Source: Brevibacillus fulvus
Lineage (GTDB): Bacteria; Bacillota; Bacilli; Brevibacillales; Brevibacillaceae
NCBI RefSeq assembly: GCF_016908525.1
Contig: NZ_JAFBEB010000011.1
Location: 1 to 64,000 of the forward strand
Length of the DNA stretch: 64,000 bases
Direction: 5' to 3'
In this document: piece by piece, positions 43,450 through 52,363 of the stretch
Position numbering within the stretch: position 1 is the stretch's first letter
Layout of the letters: every line of letters starts with the position of its first letter
Program-made: the position numbers and the translations under genes
The notes under the pieces: model-generated
Told to the model about the DNA's origin: nothing
The model's input: only the letters and a program-made list of their open reading frames with translations
Databases searched by the model: none

Positions 43450-44472
43450 ATGAAAACAATCGTTTGTTCGGAACCGGGGAAAATGGCGTTAATCGATACG
43501 GAGGCGCCGGCTGCACCGGCAGCGCATGAAGTATTGCTCAACATCAAGCGAATTGGTATTTGCGGTACTGACATTCACGCGTTTGGCGGCAATCAGCCGT
43601 TTTTTGCCTACCCGCGAGTGCTTGGCCATGAGCTGTCCGGGGAAGTGGTTCAAATCGGAGCAGAAGTCACCAATGTCAAGGCAGGAGATAGAGTAGCGGT
43701 CATTCCCTATATGCACTGTGGCATTTGCCTGCCATGCCGCAGCGGAAAAACGAATTGCTGTACCCGGATGCGTGTGCTTGGCGTGCATATCGATGGCGGC
43801 ATGCGCGAGTCGATCGTAGTTCCCGCTTCGCACGTATTGCCCGTACCGCAGCTGTCCTGGGAAGAGGCCGCGATTGTCGAGCCGCTCAGCATCGGGGCGC
43901 ACGCTGTCAGACGGGCCGGCATCCAAGCGGGCGAGACCATCCTGATGATCGGGGCAGGGCCGATCGGGCTGGGCGTGGCCCGCTTTGCCAAGCTGCAAGG
44001 GGCAAAGGTTATCGCCATGGACATGGATGAGCAACGACTGGCCTTTTGTCAGAAGTGGACAGGGTGCGACGAGATTGTGCTGGCGTCCGATCGGCCAAAA
44101 GAGCGCATTTTGGAACGAAATGGGCAAGAGTTGCCAAGCGTCGTTTTCGATGCGACCGGGAACAAGCACTCGATGACGGGCGCTTTTGACTATGTCGCTC
44201 ATGGGGGAACACTCGTCTATGTAGGGTTAGTCAAAGATCAAATCACGTTCTCCGATCCGGATTTTCACGCCAAGGAACTGACGTTGATGGGCAGCCGCAA
44301 CGCGACGCAGGAAGATTTCCAATATGTAATCAGCTGCCTGAATGAAGGCAAAATTGACTCTGCTGCCTATATTTCGGAAATGATCCCGTTTGAGCGGTTT
44401 GCCAAGGAGCATGTCGATCTGTTGAAACCGAATCGCGGTGTGATCAAATCGATGATTACACTGGAGGAATAG
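43450..44472 (+). CDS. Zinc alcohol dehydrogenase, L-galactonate/L-gulonate 5-dehydrogenase type
   Basis: Medium-chain dehydrogenase of 340 residues. Catalytic zinc ligands are in GICGTDIHA and LGHELSG; the structural zinc loop is CGICLPCRSGKTNCC. The Rossmann motif is GAGPIGLG. It resembles RspB/YjjN-type enzymes that oxidise L-galactonate at C5 to tagaturonate, which is exactly the substrate of the uxaB product next door. It starts 2 bp after uxaB. The exact substrate is inferred from context only. Confidence 0.8.
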   Translation: MKTIVCSEPGKMALIDTEAPAAPAAHEVLLNIKRIGICGTDIHAFGGNQPFFAYPRVLGHELSGEVVQIGAEVTNVKAGDRVAVIPYMHCGICLPCRSGKTNCCTRMRVLGVHIDGGMRESIVVPASHVLPVPQLSWEEAAIVEPLSIGAHAVRRAGIQAGETILMIGAGPIGLGVARFAKLQGAKVIAMDMDEQRLAFCQKWTGCDEIVLASDRPKERILERNGQELPSVVFDATGNKHSMTGAFDYVAHGGTLVYVGLVKDQITFSDPDFHAKELTLMGSRNATQEDFQYVISCLNEGKIDSAAYISEMIPFERFAKEHVDLLKPNRGVIKSMITLEE

Positions 44473-44485
44473 GAGGAAGATTGTG

Positions 44486-45127
44486 ATGGCGAGTCGACTG
44501 GAAAGCTATCAACGTTTGCAGCAATCCGGCATTGTTGCGGTCATGCGCCGGATGAAACCGGAAAAGGTGGTGGAAATCGTCGCCGCTTTGCAGCGAGCAG
44601 GGGTAACGGCAATCGAGATTACCGTGGAACACGCGGATGGTTACGCCTGCCTGGACGTCCTGAAAAAACAGTTTGGTGCGGGCCTGTTGCTGGGGGCCGG
44701 GACCGTGCTGGATACCGAAACGGCGAAGCGGGCGCTGGAAACCGGGGCGGACTTTATCGTCACGCCGGTAGTGAAAACCGATGTCATCGCGTTGGCCAAT
44801 CGCTACGGCGTGCTGATCGGCGCAGGGGCGATGACGCCATCGGAAATTTTGACGGCATACGAAGCGGGAGCAGACATCGTCAAAGTATTCCCGGCCGATA
44901 CGCTCGGAGCGGACTATCTGAAGCACGTCAAAGGCCCGTTGGGACACATTCCGCTGATGCCGACGGGCGGGATCAATCTGAACAATCTTGCTGATTACGT
45001 CCGCAACGGTGCGCTGTGCGTCGGCGTGGGCAGCGCGCTTTATCAATACGAAACGGCACAAGAAATCGAACAGGAAGCTTCCCGGTTTGTGCAGGCGTAC
45101 CAAGGTGCGAAAAACGCCAAAAAGTAA
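44486..45127 (+). CDS. kdgA: KDPG aldolase (KHG/KDPG aldolase)
   Basis: Splits 2-keto-3-deoxy-6-phosphogluconate into pyruvate and glyceraldehyde-3-phosphate. The class I aldolase of 213 residues has GIVAVMR, the catalytic Glu in AIEITVE, and the Schiff-base lysine in ADIVKVFPAD. ATG 44486 is 8 bp from GGAGGA; a GTG one codon earlier is also possible. It is the last gene of the operon; a terminator lies at 45182. Confidence 0.93.
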   Translation: MASRLESYQRLQQSGIVAVMRRMKPEKVVEIVAALQRAGVTAIEITVEHADGYACLDVLKKQFGAGLLLGAGTVLDTETAKRALETGADFIVTPVVKTDVIALANRYGVLIGAGAMTPSEILTAYEAGADIVKVFPADTLGADYLKHVKGPLGHIPLMPTGGINLNNLADYVRNGALCVGVGSALYQYETAQEIEQEASRFVQAYQGAKNAKK

Positions 45128-45181
45128 GGCCGGTTATGGAGAGAAAAGCGAATAAGTAGATTGGGTTTCCGAAATTGGTTG

Positions 45182-45216
45182 GCATTCGCTGTTGCATGGC
45201 GGATGCATTTTTATTT
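45182..45216 (+). terminator. Terminator of the sugar-acid operon
   Basis: GCATTCGC (45182-45189) pairs with GCGGATGC (45199-45206, one G-U), followed by ATTTTTATTT. Confidence 0.7.
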
Positions 45217-45354
45217 GAAGCGACTGAGTGCTGACTGTGCCGGAGCATTTGGTTCCCGCGGCTATCGCAAGCCGGTCAGCGCATTTGTGCAATATTTTGC
45301 CTGAAAGATGGAACGTTGCCGCGCGTTTTTCCGCAAACTTTCTAAACAAAAAAG
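45217..45354. other. Gap after the operon, no gene
   Basis: No supported gene. It contains an interrupted inverted repeat (TGCTGAC near 45229 with GTCAGCGCA near 45275) and nothing I can name. Confidence 0.4.
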
Positions 45355-45383
45355 TTGAGTTAATAGCCGGTTTTGGATATACT
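45355..45383 (+). promoter_or_regulatory. Sigma-A promoter of the HesB-like gene
   Basis: TTGAGT (45355-45360), 17 bp and TATACT (45378-45383), 48 bp before the start codon. Confidence 0.65.
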
Positions 45384-45430
45384 TTAAATACAATGGAAGC
45401 GAAACCAGCGCAAAGGAATGAAGCAGCCCG

Positions 45431-45718
45431 ATGAAAATTGAGGTAAAACAGGCGGCATTGGAATGGTTGATGCGTGACTGGGGTTTTAAAAGCGGCGATT
45501 TTGTCCGCATTTTTGTCAGATATGGCGGCAGCAGCACAGTACAGGACTCCTTTTCCTTAGGGATTGCCAAGGATGAACCGAACAGCCCGGCTTATACTAC
45601 CACGATCGAAGGAATTACCTTTTACATGGAACAGGACGATAGCTGGTATGTGGACGGCAAAGATTTAACCATCGACTATGATGCTCCAAAGGAAGAAGTT
45701 GTGTTTCTGTTCTCTTGA
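45431..45718 (+). CDS. HesB/YneR family iron-sulfur-like protein
   Basis: A 95-residue protein of the HesB-like fold (VKQAALEWLMRDWGFKSGDF, VRIFVRYGG, GITFYMEQDDSWYVDG). It lacks the three cysteines of IscA/SufA carriers, as YneR relatives do, so cluster delivery is not expected. AAAGGA precedes the ATG. It is a single gene with its own promoter and terminator. Role unknown. Confidence 0.82.
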   Translation: MKIEVKQAALEWLMRDWGFKSGDFVRIFVRYGGSSTVQDSFSLGIAKDEPNSPAYTTTIEGITFYMEQDDSWYVDGKDLTIDYDAPKEEVVFLFS

Positions 45719-45745
45719 ATCTATTGTACGACACTCACTGTAAAG

Positions 45746-45788
45746 ACCCTGGCATGTCCGACAGGATGGACATCCGCCGGGGTTTTTT
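45746..45788 (+). terminator. Terminator of the HesB-like gene
   Basis: Hairpin with ATGTCC/GGACAT at the top and CCC-GGC pairing with GCC-GGGG below, then TTTTTT. Confidence 0.75.
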
Positions 45789-45936
45789 GTTGCCCATCCC
45801 ATAAAGATTGCTCCGAAGCATAACCAAAAGCTATGGAACCTGATGCAAAATCGATATTGTATTTTTGGTCAACTCTCGACTACATTTTTAACAAAACCTC
45901 AACAAATTTACATAACGGAAAGGGTTGGTCTCGGAT

Positions 45937-47001
45937 ATGACGACTTACAAATTGGGTGTATTATACGGGGATGGAATTGGCCCCGAAATCGTGCAGTCGA
46001 CGGTAGATGTACTGCAAGCCGCGGTAGAGCGAGCAGAGGGAATTTCCTTCGAATTTGTTGAATTGCCAATGGGCTGGAGCGGAATCAACGAATATGGCGA
46101 TCCTGTACCCGCTCTGACCAAAGAGGCGCTGGAGACGTGTCACGGCTGGATCATGGGACCGCATGATTCGGCAGCCTATCCGCTGGAACATAAAGCAAAA
46201 CGCAATCCAAGCGGAGAGCTTCGCCATCATTTTGACCTGTATGCCAACATTCGGCCAAGCAAGACGATTGCCGGGATTAAAAGTATGGTTGGGCAAGCTG
46301 ACTTGGTCATCTTTCGTGAAAATACGGAAGGATTTTATCCCGACCGCAATATGTATGCGGGCAGCGGCGAATTTATGGTCAACCCGGAGACAGCGCTTGT
46401 CGTTGGCGTATTCACGAAAAAAGCCGCGGAACGAATCGCTCACGCCGCTTTTCGCATGGCGCTGCAGCGGCGGAAAAAAGTGGCGATTGTCCATAAGGCC
46501 AACGTGATCAAGCTTGGATATGGCTTGTTTCTGGAAACTTGCCGGGAAGTTGGGAAGCAGTATCCCGCAGTTGAGGTGGAGGATTACCATATCGATGCGA
46601 TGACTGCGCATCTGGTTCGCCGGGCGAAAGATTTTGATGTCATCGTAACTACCAATATGTTTGGCGACATTTTGTCCGATTTGGCCGGGGAATTGGTCGG
46701 CAGTCTCGGATTGGCTCCTTCCATCAACACGAACGACAATCAGGCGATGGCTCAGGCCGCGCATGGCTCAGCACCGGATATTGCTGGTAAAAACATGGCC
46801 AATCCGGTCGGCGAGATGCTTTCCGCTGTCATGTTGCTCGATTGGCTGGCCAGCCGACATCAGGATGAAAGTTTGCAACAACTTGCTCGCACAGTCGAAA
46901 CCGCGATCATGAGGACGATCGAAGCCGGCATTTGCACTCGCGATCTCGGCGGTACGGCGACGACAACGGAGTTTACGAAAGCGATTGCAGAACGGCTCTG
47001 A
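45937..47001 (+). CDS. Isocitrate/isopropylmalate dehydrogenase family protein
   Basis: NAD-dependent beta-decarboxylating hydroxyacid dehydrogenase of 354 residues. Family motifs: GDGIGPEIV at the start, LRHHFDLYANIRPSK (substrate arginines), RENTEGFYPDRNMYAG, the Lys-Tyr region HKANVIKLGYG, TNMFGDILSDLAGELVGSLG (metal aspartates) and HGSAPDIAGKNMANP. The RENTEG loop differs from LeuB (RELTGG) and from typical isocitrate enzymes, so it may act on tartrate-like, methylmalate-like or homoisocitrate-like acids. The ATG at 45937 is 12 bp from GGAAAGG; a TTG at 45925 abuts it. Confidence 0.82.
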   Translation: MTTYKLGVLYGDGIGPEIVQSTVDVLQAAVERAEGISFEFVELPMGWSGINEYGDPVPALTKEALETCHGWIMGPHDSAAYPLEHKAKRNPSGELRHHFDLYANIRPSKTIAGIKSMVGQADLVIFRENTEGFYPDRNMYAGSGEFMVNPETALVVGVFTKKAAERIAHAAFRMALQRRKKVAIVHKANVIKLGYGLFLETCREVGKQYPAVEVEDYHIDAMTAHLVRRAKDFDVIVTTNMFGDILSDLAGELVGSLGLAPSINTNDNQAMAQAAHGSAPDIAGKNMANPVGEMLSAVMLLDWLASRHQDESLQQLARTVETAIMRTIEAGICTRDLGGTATTTEFTKAIAERL

Positions 47002-47159
47002 ATGTGGAAAAAGAGCTCTTCGCTGCACGGTCTATGAACAAGCGGCTGACAATTCAAAATCGTTATCGGCTGCGATGCGCTCTTTTCATTTTTTTTACTC
47101 CGTTTCCTCGTGCTAAGATGACGTTAGCTTTTTAAATGAGGAATGAAGGAGGCCATTTG

Positions 47160-48227
47160 ATGTCAGAGCGGTTGATCAAAGCGGAAGAATTGAGGCGGAT
47201 CGCGGCCAAGCTGTTTGAAGGCGGAGGATTGCGGCCTGAAGACGCGGCGGTGATTGCCTGCGATCTGGTTGAAGCCAATTTGCGCGGGTTGGACTCACAC
47301 GGCGTTTCCCGAATCCCCATGTATTTGGAGCGGATTCGGAGAGGGGTGGTCAATCCGCAGCCAAACATCAGCGTTCATCAAGTTTCAGCGGCGGTGTCTC
47401 TGGTCGATGGCGACGACGGGATGGGTTTTCTTGTAGCTCATCGAGCCATGGATGAAGCCATCGCTCTGGCTGCGGAGAGTGGAATCGGACTGGTAGGAGT
47501 CAGGCGCAGCACGCATTACGGGATGGCCGCGCTGTATGTGAAACAGGCCATTGAAAAAGGTTATATCGCTCTCGCTTATACCAATTCCTCGCCCGCATTG
47601 CCGGTTTGGGGAGGCCGAACCGCTTTTCTCGGCGCCAGTCCATTCGCCGCTGGAGTTCCAGGAGGAAAAGAAGTTCCTTATGTTTTGGATATGGCAATGA
47701 CCGTGATCGCCCGCGGAAAGATCAGAATGGCGGCGTTGCATGGGGAACCGATTCCGCAAGGCTTGGCGCTGGATTCCGATGGGGCGCCGACGACCAACGC
47801 CCAAAAAGCGTTTGAAGGGGTATGCTTGCCATTCGGCGGGGCAAAAGGGGCCGCGCTCGCCATGCTGATGGATTTGCTCGCAGGGGTACTTACCGGCGCC
47901 AACTACGGCGGTGCTGTAAAAAGCCTCTACTATGATCATTCCGAACCGCAAAACGTCGGCCATTTATTTCTGGCCATCCGCCCGGATTTATTCATGACGA
48001 GAGAAGAATTTGGGACAAGGATGGACACTTTTGTGGCAAAGGCGAAATCTTCGCCGCTTGCCCAAGGGTTCGAGGAGATTCTCATCCCTGGAGAGCCTGA
48101 GGAGCGAACCGCGGCCATCCGCTTGCAAACAGGCATCCCGATCAGTGACGAAGTAGTGCGTGAACTGCTTGATGAAGGAGCGCGGCTGGGACTGGATTTG
48201 CACGAGTATTGCTTTCGGAATCTTTGA
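47160..48227 (+). CDS. Ldh2 family malate/L-lactate dehydrogenase-type oxidoreductase
   Basis: NAD(P)-dependent 2-ketoacid reductase of the Ldh2/YlbC fold, 355 residues. Signatures: GLDSHGVSRIPMYLERIRRG near 45-62, DGDDGMGF, VGVRRSTHYGMAALY with catalytic His, TNSSPALPVWGG, and PFGGAKGAALAMLMDLLAGVLTG. AAGGAGG sits before the ATG. It lies 158 bp after another hydroxyacid dehydrogenase on the same strand; the pair may act in succession on a hydroxy-dicarboxylate. Substrate not predictable (malate, lactate, ureidoglycolate and others exist). Confidence 0.87.
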   Translation: MSERLIKAEELRRIAAKLFEGGGLRPEDAAVIACDLVEANLRGLDSHGVSRIPMYLERIRRGVVNPQPNISVHQVSAAVSLVDGDDGMGFLVAHRAMDEAIALAAESGIGLVGVRRSTHYGMAALYVKQAIEKGYIALAYTNSSPALPVWGGRTAFLGASPFAAGVPGGKEVPYVLDMAMTVIARGKIRMAALHGEPIPQGLALDSDGAPTTNAQKAFEGVCLPFGGAKGAALAMLMDLLAGVLTGANYGGAVKSLYYDHSEPQNVGHLFLAIRPDLFMTREEFGTRMDTFVAKAKSSPLAQGFEEILIPGEPEERTAAIRLQTGIPISDEVVRELLDEGARLGLDLHEYCFRNL

Positions 48228-48435
48228 AGAATGCCATCTGAAAGCCATCGAATATCAGGATTCTATTACGTTCGCGATCGACCAGGGAGCGGACTCCTGC
48301 CAGGCTGCGAAAACGGCAATCGAGCACATGCGAATGATCCCAGTTTCACCACAAATAATGGTTTAAAAAGCCAACATAAAGGGAACCAGTTGTTGTAAGC
48401 ATCGCTACAAGTCAAGCAAAAGGGGACGCAGCAGC

Positions 48436-50427
48436 ATGAATTGGATTCACTCTATCAAAGCAAAATCGAGTATTGCTTTCCTGTTGTTCTCCTTGATTCC
48501 ATTGCTGGTAACGACATTGGTTTTGTCGCAATACTCCAAAGCAACTACAACCGAGGACACCAACCGGAAAACCATTGATATAGCCAGCGCAAACGCCGCG
48601 AATATCGATTACTGGATTCAGCATAAAATCGTGGTTGTTCAGGAATTGATCAAGGCTCACCCGGAATTTAAAAACGGGGACGCTTCAAAGATTCTGTCGA
48701 TACTGAAGACGGTCGGGGAAGCCGATCCAGAGATTGAATATTACGCCTATGTCGACAAAGACGCGAATAGCGCGAACTGGATGGGACAGAAGTCCAATGT
48801 AGCGGAACGGGACTACTACAAAAAAGCGAAAGAAAGCAAAAAACCGACGATCAGCGGCTTGCTGGTCAACCAAAAAACAGGAAAACTGATTATCGTCATT
48901 GCTGTTCCCATACTCGACGGGGACAAATTTCTCGGAACGGTCAATGCGGTGGTGAATCCGACCATCCTGGCAACGTTAACGAAACAGATCAAACTCGGCG
49001 AAACAGGATTTGGCTATTTGTGGACGAACGACGGAGTTTTTCTCGCTCATGCCAAGTTTGAGGACCGGCCGGGCAAAACGTTGGAGGAGGTATTTACCCC
49101 TGAACAAGTTGCCTACTTTAAAGAGACGGTTTACCAAAACGAAAGCGGTACCGTGCAGTACATCAGTACGGACGGGAAGGACAAAGTGACGGCGTACAGC
49201 ACCGTTCCTGCGACTGGCTGGAAGGTGTTGGTGACGATTGACGCCGAGGAAGTGTACGCAACGGTCGATACGTATCAGCGCATATCGATGATGATGTTAC
49301 TGATCGTCTGTATTTTGGCTGCCTTGTTGTCCTGGCTGATCGGACGTAAAATTTCCCAACCGCTTGCGACCTTGGCCAGAGCGTTGGAACGAGTGGCTAC
49401 GGGCGATTTGACCGTTCGCGTCGCGATGAACACGAAAGATGAAGTAGAGTTGATCGCAAAAAACATGAATGTCATGCTGGAGTCGATGACCGGCATCCTT
49501 GGTCAGGCGAATCAAGCCTCTGCCCAAGTTGCCGCTTCCTCTGAACAGCTGACCGCAATTTCCGCGGAAACGGCGGAGACAGCCCGACAAATCGGGCAGG
49601 CAGCCGAACAAGTGGTAAACGGGTCGGCAACACAAGCGAAAGCAACCCAACAAACGTCTTTGGCCATGGAAGAAATGTCCACGAGCATGTTGAGAATCGC
49701 TGAATCGACTTCCAAGGTTTCCGATACAACAAAAGGGACCACGGATGCCGTGACGAAAGGAAATGACGCTGTTGGCAAGGCAATCGCTCACATGGGAACG
49801 ATTGAGCGGGCGGTTACCCATTCTTCCGACGAAATTGCTGCACTGGGTCAGCTTTCCGTCAAGATCGGGGAGATTGTAAACGTGATAAGCGAGATCGCCC
49901 GCCAGACGCAAATGCTTTCGCTGAATGCCTCCATTGAGGCTGCACGGGCGGGAGAACATGGCAAAGGATTCTCGGTCGTTGCCGAGGAAGTGAAAAAACT
50001 GGCGGAGCAATCGCAAGCATCTTCGGACCATATCGCGCAACTTATTTTCGATGTTCAACAGACAACCGCTCGTGCGATGAGTGCCATGAACGAAGGGGTA
50101 ACGGTTGTGGCGGAAGGTACGACGATTATGGGAAGTCTGGAACAGGTGTTTGCCGCTATCTATGAATCCGTACAGGAGGTTGCCGCCCAAATCGCGGAAA
50201 TTTCCGCTGCCACAGAAGAAGTAACGGCGGGGGTAGAGGAAGTGACGTCTTCGCTCGATGAGATGGTGTCGGTTTCCGATCATGCCGTAAGCAATACGGA
50301 ATCGATTGCCGGTTCAATTCAAGGGCAGCTTGCTTCGATGGAAGGAATTTCCCGATCAAGTGAGCACTTAAGCCGAATGGCGCAGGAATTGAAGGAAGAA
50401 CTGGCTCACTTTACCATACACAAATGA
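48436..50427 (+). CDS. Methyl-accepting chemotaxis protein
   Basis: Transmembrane chemoreceptor of 663 residues. Helix 1 (about 12-32), an extracellular dCache domain (about 35-280, with [19 protein letters not shown], then [20 protein letters not shown]), helix 2 (about 283-303), HAMP (about 304-357) and the signalling coiled coil with hairpin tip [34 protein letters not shown] (about 485-520). It senses small molecules and signals to CheA. The dCache type suggests amino acids or organic acids. No che genes are adjacent. Confidence 0.94.
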   Translation: MNWIHSIKAKSSIAFLLFSLIPLLVTTLVLSQYSKATTTEDTNRKTIDIASANAANIDYWIQHKIVVVQELIKAHPEFKNGDASKILSILKTVGEADPEIEYYAYVDKDANSANWMGQKSNVAERDYYKKAKESKKPTISGLLVNQKTGKLIIVIAVPILDGDKFLGTVNAVVNPTILATLTKQIKLGETGFGYLWTNDGVFLAHAKFEDRPGKTLEEVFTPEQVAYFKETVYQNESGTVQYISTDGKDKVTAYSTVPATGWKVLVTIDAEEVYATVDTYQRISMMMLLIVCILAALLSWLIGRKISQPLATLARALERVATGDLTVRVAMNTKDEVELIAKNMNVMLESMTGILGQANQASAQVAASSEQLTAISAETAETARQIGQAAEQVVNGSATQAKATQQTSLAMEEMSTSMLRIAESTSKVSDTTKGTTDAVTKGNDAVGKAIAHMGTIERAVTHSSDEIAALGQLSVKIGEIVNVISEIARQTQMLSLNASIEAARAGEHGKGFSVVAEEVKKLAEQSQASSDHIAQLIFDVQQTTARAMSAMNEGVTVVAEGTTIMGSLEQVFAAIYESVQEVAAQIAEISAATEEVTAGVEEVTSSLDEMVSVSDHAVSNTESIAGSIQGQLASMEGISRSSEHLSRMAQELKEELAHFTIHK

Positions 50428-50434
50428 ACAATTT

Positions 50435-50463
50435 AAAAAAAAGACCAGCGGTGGTCTTTTTTT
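50435..50463. terminator. Bidirectional terminator
   Basis: AAAAAAGACC and GGTCTTTTTTT pair around a six-base loop between the convergent chemoreceptor and LacI genes. Confidence 0.85.
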
Positions 50464-50479
50464 CATTCTTCTCAAACCT

Positions 50480-51493
50480 TTATGTGGTTCCGCGAACAAT
50501 GAGGTCCGGACTTAAAATAATCTGTTGAGGGGGACCGGCCAATCCGCTGATCCGCTGATGAAGCAGATTCGCTGCATAGGCCCCGATTTGCTGCGGATGG
50601 GCAGCAATGGTGGATAAGCCGGGTGGAGTCATCGAAGCCTCTTGAATATCATCAAAGCCCACAATCGAAATGTGCTGCCCCGGTTTTATCCCGATCTCAT
50701 CAAGATAAGTCAGTGCCCCCAATGCGATAATGTCGTTATAGCAAAAAATGGCCGTTGGCGGGTCAGGTTGCTCCAATACTTTTCTGATCGTTTCATAACC
50801 GCCTTGTCTCGTCGTCGGACCTTCCTTAATCAAGGCTTCATCGACCGGAATTCCCGCTTCAAGCAGGGCTAGGCAATAGCCCTCTGTTCTTTCTTGCCAA
50901 GCGGATGAGTTGCTTGGTCCGCCTATAAAGGCGATGCGTTGATGGCCTTTTGCCACCAGATGCTGAACGGCCAATTTCGCACCCTCTACATTGTCGATTC
51001 CAACGTAGTCAAATTGATGATCAGTCGTAATCCGTCTGGCGGCCAGCACGATGGGAATATCAAACTGGCTTAAACGTTCGACCGTCTCAGGAGAACTTCC
51101 CGGGACGGGGCTCAACAGAATTCCTCCAACGCGATGTTCCAGCATCGTCGACAGGAGCAAGTCCTGTTTTTCGACGGAATCAAAAGTCGTTCCTAAAATG
51201 ACGGTGTACCCTTCTTTATCGAGAGACTCATGGATGCCGATCAGCAAGTCCGAAAAGTAAGGATTTCTGATATCGGTAATAATCAGACCGATCGTATTGG
51301 AGCGGTTAGAGCGCAGATTGGCGGCTACCCTATCGTAGATATAGCCTAACTCTTTCATCGAGTTGAATACTTTTTCGCGTGCGGCGTCCGACACATTTGA
51401 TGAGCCTCGGACGACTTTGGAAGCAGTTGCCCGCGAGACTCCTGCATGTTCAGCGACTTGCTGAAGTGTGACGCGCGACCGTTTTTTGACCAT
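50480..51493 (-). CDS. LacI family transcriptional regulator
   Basis: A 337-residue repressor. The helix-turn-helix (TLQQVAEHAGVSRATASKVV) and hinge (YIYDRVAANLRSNRS) come before the effector domain (about 60-330) with GLIITDIRNPYFSDLLIGIH and FCYNDIIALGALTYLDEIGI. The ATG at 51493 is fixed by GGGGGAG; the 43 codons upstream are not coding. An extended -10 TGG-TATAAT (minus strand, 51581-51586) drives it. Its target genes are unknown; the ALDH or the dehydrogenases nearby are candidates. Confidence 0.87.
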   Translation of the reverse strand: MVKKRSRVTLQQVAEHAGVSRATASKVVRGSSNVSDAAREKVFNSMKELGYIYDRVAANLRSNRSNTIGLIITDIRNPYFSDLLIGIHESLDKEGYTVILGTTFDSVEKQDLLLSTMLEHRVGGILLSPVPGSSPETVERLSQFDIPIVLAARRITTDHQFDYVGIDNVEGAKLAVQHLVAKGHQRIAFIGGPSNSSAWQERTEGYCLALLEAGIPVDEALIKEGPTTRQGGYETIRKVLEQPDPPTAIFCYNDIIALGALTYLDEIGIKPGQHISIVGFDDIQEASMTPPGLSTIAAHPQQIGAYAANLLHQRISGLAGPPQQIILSPDLIVRGTT

Positions 51494-51524
51494 AACGCTG
51501 ACTCCCCCGTCTTCTATATCTGCG

Positions 51525-51536
51525 ATAAACGTTTGA
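51525..51536. promoter_or_regulatory. Candidate autoregulatory operator
   Basis: AAACGTTT (51527-51534) within ATAAACGTTTGA, a LacI-type core between the promoter and start of the LacI gene. The flanks are not symmetric. Confidence 0.35.
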
Positions 51537-51744
51537 TCTTCGTGCTTTCCAAGCGTTTCCTGAAGTATGGCATTTTTTTTATTATACCAAATATTAAGAT
51601 AGAGGCTCTCCACGTACAGCATGGGTCTGAAAAAAAATATCCTGCCGAGCTGCCGGCAGCCAATAGGCGCCGGCTGTGCATCTGTTGTGAATCACTGACG
51701 CGATCACAAAGATCAGGTAGAATTAGTCTGTCGCCCTCCGTTTA

Positions 51745-51796
51745 AGAAAAAAGCAGATTAGGACTCCTGAAAGTCTCGTAATCCGCTTCTTTTTGG
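51745..51796 (-). terminator. Terminator of the GyrI-like gene
   Basis: Long hairpin (AGCAGATTA pairs with TAATCCGCT, GACT inside pairs with AGTC), with T run on the minus strand. Confidence 0.65.
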
Positions 51797-51803
51797 TTCC
51801 CGC

Positions 51804-52250
51804 TTACGCTTCAAGAGGAATCAAGATTTCAACCCGATTATTTTCCGTATCAGCGTGATAGCGTTCGATGCTGTGCAAGTCGGTTCGCCGCGTGTAACCG
51901 TGTTCGGCAAGCCAGCGAAAGACGCTGATGTAGGTATTGGGCACTTCGACGAGCGGACCATGGTGAACGGCATGGGCATAAGTGAGAGCAGGTACGGTAT
52001 AGCCGATCATGCCGGGAGGGATCTGAAACTGTTCCACCTCGGTACAGGCTAAGATGGTATAGATGCCGTTCGGGTCTTCGAAGGAAACTTCGTAGCGGGT
52101 CAGCGGATCGCGTTTGTGCGGAATTTGCGCGAGGCGCGATTGCAAAGTTTTCACCATATTCGGAACACCCTGGCTCAAAGCGGAAAAAGGCCCAGCATAA
52201 AATAAGCCGACGAGGTGAAATTCCGGTTGCTTGCCAATCGTAATTTCCAT
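51804..52250 (-). CDS. GyrI-like small-molecule-binding protein
   Basis: A 148-residue stand-alone effector-binding domain (GyrI/AraC_E_bind, SOUL-like fold), with HLVGLFYAGPFSALSQGVPN, TRYEVSFEDPNGIYTILACT and AEHGYTRRTDLHSIERYHAD. It has no DNA-binding part. Such proteins bind or hydrolyse hydrophobic ligands, or modulate gyrase. The ATG at 52250 follows a GGGGGAGTGAC site; the longer frame would overlap the ALDH promoter region. It is divergent from the ALDH gene. Confidence 0.8.
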   Translation of the reverse strand: MEITIGKQPEFHLVGLFYAGPFSALSQGVPNMVKTLQSRLAQIPHKRDPLTRYEVSFEDPNGIYTILACTEVEQFQIPPGMIGYTVPALTYAHAVHHGPLVEVPNTYISVFRWLAEHGYTRRTDLHSIERYHADTENNRVEILIPLEA

Positions 52251-52363
52251 ATTGTCACTCCCCCAGGAAAACTTTGTCCTTTTTAATACTACACCCCGCA
52301 TAGTTTTTCCTCCATTTCCAAATGCTAGTGATTGAAACATTACTGTTTGGAGGAAGGGATACG

